DNA of 28,293 bases, from positions 1 to 28,293 of the forward strand of contig CAZUVM010000137.1 of NCBI GenBank assembly GCA_964623885.1. Direction: 5' to 3'. The notes beneath the pieces were generated by a model. It made no database searches and was not told where the DNA came from. It was given only the letters and a program-made list of their open reading frames with translations. Positions 22,954-28,293 of this stretch are shown here, one piece after another. The stretch comes from CAZUVM01 sp964623885. Lineage in GTDB: Bacteria > Verrucomicrobiota > Verrucomicrobiia > Limisphaerales > UBA8199. Position 1 is the stretch's first letter, and the number at the start of each line of letters is the position of its first letter. The translations under genes and the position numbers were made by a program.

Positions 22954-23538
22954 TTATGCCGCTTTTTTCTGTCTGGAAATGTCGCAGAGCATGTCCGAAT
23001 GGATGTTCAGACCGATGTTGGTGATGTTGTAGAGGTGTTCGCTGGCGACGACCCATACGATTTCGCAGAGCTCCCGTTCGGAATAATGGGACGCCATACG
23101 AGCAAAAGTTTCGGGGTTAACTTCCTTACTCCTTGTCAACTCGGTTACGTAGTCCAACAACGCGCGTTCGGCGTCGGCAAAGAGATCACTGGTGCGATAT
23201 TGATCCAGGGCATCAAATTTGGCCTGGTTCATTGAGGCGCGGATCGTGAAAGACCGACCGATGTCCATGCAGAACTCACAGACGTTGATGCGCGCCACCT
23301 GTTCGCGAATGAGCAGAACTGTTTCCGGCGACAGGGTCAGCTTTTTGTCGAGTTTGCTCACCTTCCCGTAAAACATGCCGAAGGCCACGGGCATGCGCGC
23401 CGAGTGCACTTTGAGGGGCGTGAGCACCTTGCCGAATTGCCGGCGAGTAAAGAAATAGGCCAGCTTCATCATCAACCCTTTGGGCGCTTCGATGGGCGCG
23501 AGGAATGGCCCCGAGTCTGTGATTGTTTTCGCATTCAT
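22954..23538 (-). CDS. Carboxymuconolactone decarboxylase / AhpD-like protein
   Basis: The 194-aa protein has the all-helical AhpD-type fold. The hallmark segment ETVLLIREQVARINVCEFC has a CxxC pair at C87/C90, as in redox-active AhpD members. The position corresponding to the AhpD histidine of CxxCxxxH is Gly 94, so the proton relay is altered. Later parts, LLDYVTELTRSKEVNPETF and ERELCEIVWVVASEHLYNITN, match the family closely. It could be a peroxidase-like or disulfide-active protein, but the substrate is unknown. It is read on its own, divergently from the glycosidase gene at 23767. Confidence 0.85.
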   Translation of the reverse strand: MNAKTITDSGPFLAPIEAPKGLMMKLAYFFTRRQFGKVLTPLKVHSARMPVAFGMFYGKVSKLDKKLTLSPETVLLIREQVARINVCEFCMDIGRSFTIRASMNQAKFDALDQYRTSDLFADAERALLDYVTELTRSKEVNPETFARMASHYSERELCEIVWVVASEHLYNITNIGLNIHSDMLCDISRQKKAA

Positions 23539-23670
23539 AAATTTCCCTTCAATCGTTCAAATATACGACGAACGGGCAATCGTTGCCGGGACATTGATTA
23601 CGTGAGTTGGGGTTTTTGCCCCGTTGAATTGCAAGCCATCGGGGAAAGCATTTGCCGAAGCGCATTTCAA

Positions 23671-23699
23671 TTGACACTTACCCTGCCTGCGTCCATACC
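23671..23699 (+). promoter_or_regulatory. Possible promoter of the DUF5060/DUF4038 gene
   Basis: A perfect TTGACA (23671-23676) with a 17-base spacer is followed by CATACC (23694-23699), 68 bases before the ATG at 23767. The -35 is good and the -10 matches only partly. Confidence 0.25.
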
Positions 23700-23766
23700 C
23701 GGCGGCATTAGGCGTGAGTAAGCCAGGTTGCGCAGCGGCATCGAACTCAGCCGAATCGAAAGCCCT

Positions 23767-25611
23767 ATGTTTGTCGCTAAACCTTCTTTGCGAAAATGGG
23801 TCTCCAGCCTGTGGCTAGCCGCCGCGTTGTCATCGGCGGCGAAAACCGCACGCGCAGCGGTACATATTTGGGAGAAGCAGGAACTGACCTTTACTGCGAT
23901 CCGCAACTTCACCAATGCGTATACCGAAGCCACGGTTTGGGTCGATTTGACGGGGCCGCAATTCAAGAAACGCGTCTATGGGTTTTGGGACGGTGGCCAG
24001 ACGTTTCGCGTGCGACTCGTTGCTACGCAACCAGGGAAGTGGACCTGGCGAAGCGGTTCGATTCCGCCGGATAAGGGATTAGCTGGGAAAAGCGGCTCGT
24101 TCGAAGCGACAGCCTGGAGCGAGGCCGAGAAAGAGGCGAATCCTTTGCGCCGTGGATTCTCGCGGCCGACCGCCAATCATCACGCGCTGGAACAAGCCGA
24201 TGGCACACCCTTTTTCGTTCTCGGTGACACGTGGTGGTCGCTGGGCGCGAATCGATTCCGCTGGTACGACGACGATCAGGAGCGCCCAATTGGTCCGACG
24301 GCCGGGTTCAAGGATTATGTCCGCTATCGCAAGGCGCAAGGGTTCAACTGGATCAACATGATCGCCGCATTTCCGAATTGGCTGACCGATGGAAAGCCAT
24401 GGCACGTCATGATGAATGATGCGGCGCGCACTACGGTGCGTTCCGCCTGGCTGGAATTCGGAACCAACAGCGCCAAGAACATGGACAACGAAGGCGGCCA
24501 TCCGTTTCTCTTTCCCGGCAAGGTGCCGGGCTACGAAGATATGTTCCCGGACGTGGACCGCATTAACCCGGACTACTTCCATTACATCGACCGCAAGATA
24601 GATTACCTGAACGACCAGGGGTTTGTGCCGTTCATCGAGGTGTCGCGGCGCGATGCGAGCCTTTGTTGGATGAAGTATTATGACTGGCCTGAGTCCTACG
24701 CGCGGTTCATCCAATATATCTGGTCCCGTTACCAGGCAAACAATACGGTGCTGAGCCCGGTCCACCTCGACACGCTGAGCGAATCAGTCAGTCCCGCGGA
24801 ATATCTGAAAGCGATTAACCTAGTGCTCGAGCGACACGGGTCACCTCCGTTTGGCACACTGCTGTCGGCGAATGCGAATCCCTCGACCCTGGAGAACTGG
24901 GGCGAGGATTCCTGGGTGACCCTGCAGCAGACGGGGAACATGCGCGAACACAATAATTACTGGTACCTGACAGAGATCTTCAATGTGCCGCATCCCAAAC
25001 CCGCGTTGAATGGGGAACCATATTATTCGGGTTACGTCGATGCGCGTTCCGTCGGATATAAATATGGCGCGCCTGGGGGAACGGAGAAGGATGATCAATA
25101 CGTGCGTTCGGCGATGTACGGCAGTTTCCTTTCGGGAGGTCTTGCGGGACATGTCTATGGGGCCGAAGGAATCTGGGGTGGTGACATCGAGCCAGAGGCG
25201 CCGGTTAAAATGTGGGATGCGTTCCAGTGGAATTCAGCGCGGCAAATGCAGTATTTACGGACCTTCGCGTTCTCGATTGGCAACCGATATCAGGAGTTGG
25301 TCCCGAACGCAGATCTGGTTTCGCCCAATAAGACAGCCATCCTGCAATCGTACGAGGGTTGGGCCTACTGCGCCCGGACGCCGGACAAGCAGATATTCCT
25401 GGTTTATTTCGAGAAAGGATGTCCGCGCAGCCAGGTGCGCGGCGCGAAAATTCAAAGTCTTTACCGCGCAGAGTGGTTCGATCCGCGTGCCGCTGCATGG
25501 GAGGATGCCGGGACCGGAAAGCTGCGCTCAAATGCCATCGGGACGATTATGCTGCCGGATTCTCCAGGTGATGCGGACTGGGGATTGAGGTTGATGTTGC
25601 AAACGGAATAA
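23767..25611 (+). CDS. Exported DUF5060/DUF4038 glycosidase-like protein
   Basis: The 614-aa protein has a signal peptide (MFVAKPSLRK, then WVSSLWLAAALSS, cut near ARA at about residue 30), so ATG 23767 is chosen over the TTG upstream. After it comes an N-terminal beta-sandwich (DUF5060: VHIWEKQELTF to ATQPGKWTWRSG). Then follows a TIM-barrel (DUF4038) starting FFVLGDTWWSLGANR, with YRKAQGFNWINM, FVPFIEVSRRD and SPVHLDTLSESV. The C-terminal beta domain holds AYCARTPDKQIFLVYF. Relatives include GH140-type apiosidases, which act on plant side chains. Candidate catalytic residues are acidic groups at strand ends, but I cannot assign them by eye. It suggests use of plant polysaccharides, in line with the GH28 gene. 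Confidence 0.85.
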   Translation: MFVAKPSLRKWVSSLWLAAALSSAAKTARAAVHIWEKQELTFTAIRNFTNAYTEATVWVDLTGPQFKKRVYGFWDGGQTFRVRLVATQPGKWTWRSGSIPPDKGLAGKSGSFEATAWSEAEKEANPLRRGFSRPTANHHALEQADGTPFFVLGDTWWSLGANRFRWYDDDQERPIGPTAGFKDYVRYRKAQGFNWINMIAAFPNWLTDGKPWHVMMNDAARTTVRSAWLEFGTNSAKNMDNEGGHPFLFPGKVPGYEDMFPDVDRINPDYFHYIDRKIDYLNDQGFVPFIEVSRRDASLCWMKYYDWPESYARFIQYIWSRYQANNTVLSPVHLDTLSESVSPAEYLKAINLVLERHGSPPFGTLLSANANPSTLENWGEDSWVTLQQTGNMREHNNYWYLTEIFNVPHPKPALNGEPYYSGYVDARSVGYKYGAPGGTEKDDQYVRSAMYGSFLSGGLAGHVYGAEGIWGGDIEPEAPVKMWDAFQWNSARQMQYLRTFAFSIGNRYQELVPNADLVSPNKTAILQSYEGWAYCARTPDKQIFLVYFEKGCPRSQVRGAKIQSLYRAEWFDPRAAAWEDAGTGKLRSNAIGTIMLPDSPGDADWGLRLMLQTE

Positions 25612-26022
25612 GCGGTGAAATCAACCCAATCCGTAGCGGAGCCGCGACCGAACGGAAGACACAGTTTACCGCAGAGCTGCAAAGAGTGCAGAGAAACGCG
25701 GAGAAAATTAGTCACACGAAGGAACGAAAAAGCACAACGGAAAAGCCATTAACCGCGAATGGATGAGAATGAACGCGAATAAGCCTGCGTGAAGAGAAAC
25801 CTTGAAAGGGTTTTGTCCGCGCTCCGCCTCGTAACACCTCCATAAATGGAGGTATTAATGAAAGGAGCAACCAGCACAGACTTAATCCCACCTAGAGCAA
25901 GCTATGGACTTTGAAGTTTTGACAAGGTGAGGTCGCAGGCGCAACATGGGTTAGCTGGTGATCCAGCTTCTATGTACACGGCAGGCGAGATTGACAGCGA
26001 AGGCGGGAGCGCAGGGACTTTA
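25612..26022. repeat. Spacer with short dispersed-type repeats before amrS
   Basis: No gene is seen in these 411 bases. The left part holds A-rich near-repeats of the type ACCGCAGAG...GCAGAGAAACGCGG (25668-25705) and ACCGCGAATGG...AACGCGAATAA (25751-25782). These resemble widespread environmental-genome repeats. The hairpin at 25832-25857 is listed separately. The region presumably contains the amrS promoter, which I could not define. Confidence 0.4.
25832..25857. repeat. AACACCTC palindromic repeat, copy 2
   Basis: TAACACCTCCA (25832-25842), TAAA and TGGAGGTATTA (25847-25857) pair as an 11-bp stem with one mismatch. It is the most perfect of the three related elements. Confidence 0.55.
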
Positions 26023-27204
26023 ATGCCACAAAACCAAACCACTGCAACTTCATCGGCCGCTGCCAAGGGCGCCGTCGCCAACTCGGATCTGGCGTCCGCC
26101 CTTGACCGACAAACTGCGGTCGGCTCGCTTTGGCGTCCGGAGGGGGACAGGATTCGGTGTGTCGCCTGCGGGCACCGTTGCCTGCTGAGCGAAGGGCGAC
26201 GGGGCATTTGCAAAGTCCGTTTCAGCCAGGGCGGGCAACTGCGTGTTCCGTTTGGATATGTGGCCGGGGTGCAGTGCGATCCCGTCGAGAAGAAACCGTT
26301 CAATCACGTTTATCCCGGCAGTGACGCGCTGACTTTCGGGATGATGGGCTGCGATTTTCACTGCGGTTATTGCCAGAACTGGGTGACCAGCCAGGCGCTG
26401 CGGGATGCGGCGTCCCTGGCGCCCACCAGATCCATGGCCGCGGCGCGATTAGCGCAGACCGGCCGCCGCCTGGGGGCGCGGCTCGTGGTCTCGAGTTATA
26501 ATGAGCCACTGATTACCGCAGAATGGGCGGTAGCCGTGTTCCGAGAAGCCAAAGCAATAGGACTTGATTGCGCTTTTGTGTCCAACGGCAATGCCACGCC
26601 AGAGGCTTTGGATTTTCTCCGGCCGTGGATTGTGGCCTACAAAATTGATCTGAAAAGCTTTCAGGAGAAACGCTACCGCACCCTGGGCGGCACGCTGCAG
26701 CATGTGACGGATGGGATTCGCCTGGTCTACGAACGCGGGCTCTGGCTCGAAATTGTGACTCTAATCGTGCCGGGCTTCAATGATGATGAGGCTGAACTGC
26801 GCGAGATGGCGCGGTTCCTGGCTTCCGTCAGCCGCGATATTCCGTGGCACGTTACTGCGTTTCATTCTGATTACAAGATGATGGACTCGCCGAACACCGC
26901 AGCCGCTCAACTGGTGCGCGCGGCGGAAATCGGCGTGGAAGCGGGGCTCCGCTTTGTCTATGCCGGAAATGCGCCGGGGCGAGTCGGTCGATGGGAAAAC
27001 ACGTATTGTCCGAGCTGCCAGGAGTTGCTGATCGAACGGTCCGGTTATCTGGTGCGCAATTACCGAATTACGAAGGACGGGCAGTGTCCGAACTGCTCGA
27101 CAGTGATCCCGGGAATCTGGCCTGCCGGTGGCAGCGCGGACGTGCGCACGGGCAGCGGTTGGGAGGATTACTCCCGGCGAATGCCACGCGGAGTCAGGTT
27201 ATGA
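26023..27204 (+). CDS. amrS: AmmeMemoRadiSam system radical SAM enzyme AmrS
   Basis: AmrS is the radical SAM member of the AmmeMemoRadiSam group, whose chemistry is not settled. From ATG 26023 it has 393 aa. It opens with a Cys4 segment CVACGHRC...GIC (C46, C49, C53, C63), followed by FGYVAGVQCDPVEKKPFNHVYPGS, characteristic of the family. The SAM cluster motif C-DFH-C-GY-C is at C110, C114 and C117, and SSYNEPLITAEW is the next family mark. The C-terminal region has a Cys2-Cys2 ribbon (YCPSC and QCPNC). I selected 26023 because AGGG lies six bases upstream; a GTG at 25927 and an ATG at 25972 are in frame but add non-conserved sequence. Its stop overlaps the amrB ATG. Confidence 0.93.
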   Translation: MPQNQTTATSSAAAKGAVANSDLASALDRQTAVGSLWRPEGDRIRCVACGHRCLLSEGRRGICKVRFSQGGQLRVPFGYVAGVQCDPVEKKPFNHVYPGSDALTFGMMGCDFHCGYCQNWVTSQALRDAASLAPTRSMAAARLAQTGRRLGARLVVSSYNEPLITAEWAVAVFREAKAIGLDCAFVSNGNATPEALDFLRPWIVAYKIDLKSFQEKRYRTLGGTLQHVTDGIRLVYERGLWLEIVTLIVPGFNDDEAELREMARFLASVSRDIPWHVTAFHSDYKMMDSPNTAAAQLVRAAEIGVEAGLRFVYAGNAPGRVGRWENTYCPSCQELLIERSGYLVRNYRITKDGQCPNCSTVIPGIWPAGGSADVRTGSGWEDYSRRMPRGVRL

Positions 27205-28010
27205 GCGCGCTCCATCCCCGATCTAAAGAAATCAGGCTGCCTGCCGCGGCGGGTCGATTTTACCCAAGCGACGCCAAAAAACTGCGCACGGCGGTGACGG
27301 AGTTGCTCAATGGCGCGACAAGCGATCCGGGGCCTGCGCCAAAGGCACTCATCGTGCCGCATGCGGGTTATCCCTATTCCGGTCCGATCGCGGCCAGGGC
27401 TTATGCGCGGCTCCAGCCCGGCCGTGGGTTGATCAAACGAATCGTGCTGATCGGGCCTTCGCATTTTGTCGAGCTACGCGGTCTGGCGACCAGCAGTGCG
27501 GAGACATTCGAAACTCCGCTCGGCAGTGTTCCACTGGACCGCGAAGGTATTGCTGTAGCGACAGCGTTGCCGCAGGTGCAGATTCTCGATGAAGCCCACC
27601 GGCATGAACACTCGCTTGAAGTGCAACTGCCTTTTCTGCAGGTGTTGCTCGGTGAGTTTACATTGGTGCCGCTGGTAGCCGGCGAAACAACCCAAGGAGA
27701 AGTGGCCGACGTTATTGAAGCGCTCTGGGGTGGGCCCGAGACCTGCGTGATTATCAGTTCCGATCTGAGCCACTATCTTGATCCGGAGTCCGCCCAACGG
27801 CTGGACGGTGCCACCGCAAAAGCAATTGAGCGACTGGACCCACTGGGCATAGGCGAAGACCAGGCTTGCGGGCGAGTGCCGATTCTCGGGCTTTTGCAAG
27901 CGGCCACAGCGCAGCACTTGCGCGCACATACGGTTGATTTACGCAACTCAGGCGACACAGGCGGACCGCGCAGCCAGGTCGTGGGCTACGGGGCGTTTGT
28001 TTTCGATTAA
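27201..28010 (+). CDS. amrB: AmmeMemoRadiSam system protein AmrB (MEMO1 family)
   Basis: AmrB is a MEMO1-like protein, with a fold like class III extradiol dioxygenases. From ATG 27201 it has 269 aa. Conserved metal-site-type motifs are present: VPHAGYPYSGP, IGPSHFV, HRHEHSLEVQLPFLQ and SSDLSHYLD. The start is fixed by the ATGA overlap with amrS (27201-27204), which means coupled translation. The usual third member, AmrA (AMMECR1), is not seen in the 283 bases that follow and may lie elsewhere or be absent. Confidence 0.93.
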   Translation: MSALHPRSKEIRLPAAAGRFYPSDAKKLRTAVTELLNGATSDPGPAPKALIVPHAGYPYSGPIAARAYARLQPGRGLIKRIVLIGPSHFVELRGLATSSAETFETPLGSVPLDREGIAVATALPQVQILDEAHRHEHSLEVQLPFLQVLLGEFTLVPLVAGETTQGEVADVIEALWGGPETCVIISSDLSHYLDPESAQRLDGATAKAIERLDPLGIGEDQACGRVPILGLLQAATAQHLRAHTVDLRNSGDTGGPRSQVVGYGAFVFD

Positions 28011-28068
28011 GCCCCAAACGGTAGGAGACGACGTAACGGCGTGTTGCCCAAATCGCGTGTGCTCTCAT

Positions 28069-28151
28069 TAACACCTCGCTTCAGCGAGGTGGGGATCACG
28101 CGGCGAGGAGCAGGTAATCGTCTTAACGGTTTAACTGTGGCAAAAACCGTT
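28069..28151. repeat. AACACCTC palindromic repeat, copy 3, with second hairpin
   Basis: TAACACCTCGCT pairs with AGCGAGGTG (core 28072-28091). About 30 bases on, AACGGTTT (28125-28132) pairs with AAACCGTT (28144-28151). It is one of three AACACCTC elements. The rest of the last 283 bases shows no gene I can support. Confidence 0.5.
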
Positions 28152-28293
28152 GAACCCGGATTTTGCATTGGCGGAAATTGGGGATTTTCCGATGGCCACA
28201 TCCCACACGAGTTCGGCGACTTGCATGTCGGAATTCCTATTGCGTTGCATTAGAAACCTCAAAAAACAGTTTTCGATTCTGTGCTCAATTCCG

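Noticed and set aside
24079..24765. 228-codon open frame on the minus strand
   Set aside because: Antisense to the DUF5060/DUF4038 gene, which is clearly real; no family features.
28041..28253. 70-codon frame at the right end
   Set aside because: It is a translation of the palindromic repeat copy 3 and its flank.
1..28293. CRISPR array, prophage or integrative element
   Set aside because: No regular spaced direct repeats, no integrase, phage structural or conjugation genes, and no duplicated tRNA end beside the tRNA-Arg.

Overview
The window looks like chromosomal DNA from a soil or freshwater Verrucomicrobiota bacterium (Limisphaerales/Pedosphaera-like). This is inferred from the gene set: a fused SecDF next to YajC, a Tat-exported Gfo/Idh/MocA oxidoreductase, a DUF5060/DUF4038 glycosidase, a GH28 enzyme, a YfhO-type membrane protein and a zinc-ribbon Ser/Thr kinase. 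GC-rich genes are separated by many small palindromic repeats. I see no rRNA, CRISPR array, prophage or intact insertion sequence.

Layout. 1-617: end of a small exported-type protein and a hairpin-rich spacer. 618-2273: a Ser/Thr kinase (-) diverges from a 112-aa unknown (+); between them lie an operator-like palindrome and a nested RNA fold ending in a strong intrinsic terminator. 2469-3800: hpt-moaD-moaE (-). 3906-7956: yajC, secDF, terC (+). 8050-12900: a dense + strand cluster of LolA-like protein, ECF sigma factor, 74-aa protein, PflX-type radical SAM protein, 66-aa protein, Ycf46-type AAA ATPase and small membrane protein. Two junctions in it are ATGA stop/start overlaps. 13103-16950: a Tat-exported oxidoreductase, tRNA-Arg(TCG) and a YfhO-like protein. 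16983-18656: GH28 enzyme (-). 18657-19196: a non-coding stretch with a MITE-like element and a 16-bp inverted repeat. 19197-22570: gatA, a frameshifted zinc alcohol dehydrogenase and an esterase (-). 22954-23538: an AhpD-like protein (-). 23767-25611: exported DUF5060/DUF4038 glycosidase (+). 26023-28010: amrS-amrB of the AmmeMemoRadiSam family, joined by an ATGA overlap.

How the genes work together. YajC and SecDF assist Sec export. MoaD and MoaE form molybdopterin synthase. The GH28 and DUF5060/DUF4038 enzymes suggest growth on plant polysaccharides. GatA belongs to the amidotransferase that makes Gln-tRNA. The alcohol dehydrogenase/esterase pair resembles aldehyde-detoxification pairs, but the dehydrogenase reading frame is broken by one missing base.

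The best candidates for something undescribed are the sigma/radical SAM/AAA ATPase cluster with its two small coupled proteins, the folded RNA at about 1714-1886, the amrS-amrB pair with no amrA in view, and the palindromic and MITE-like repeats.
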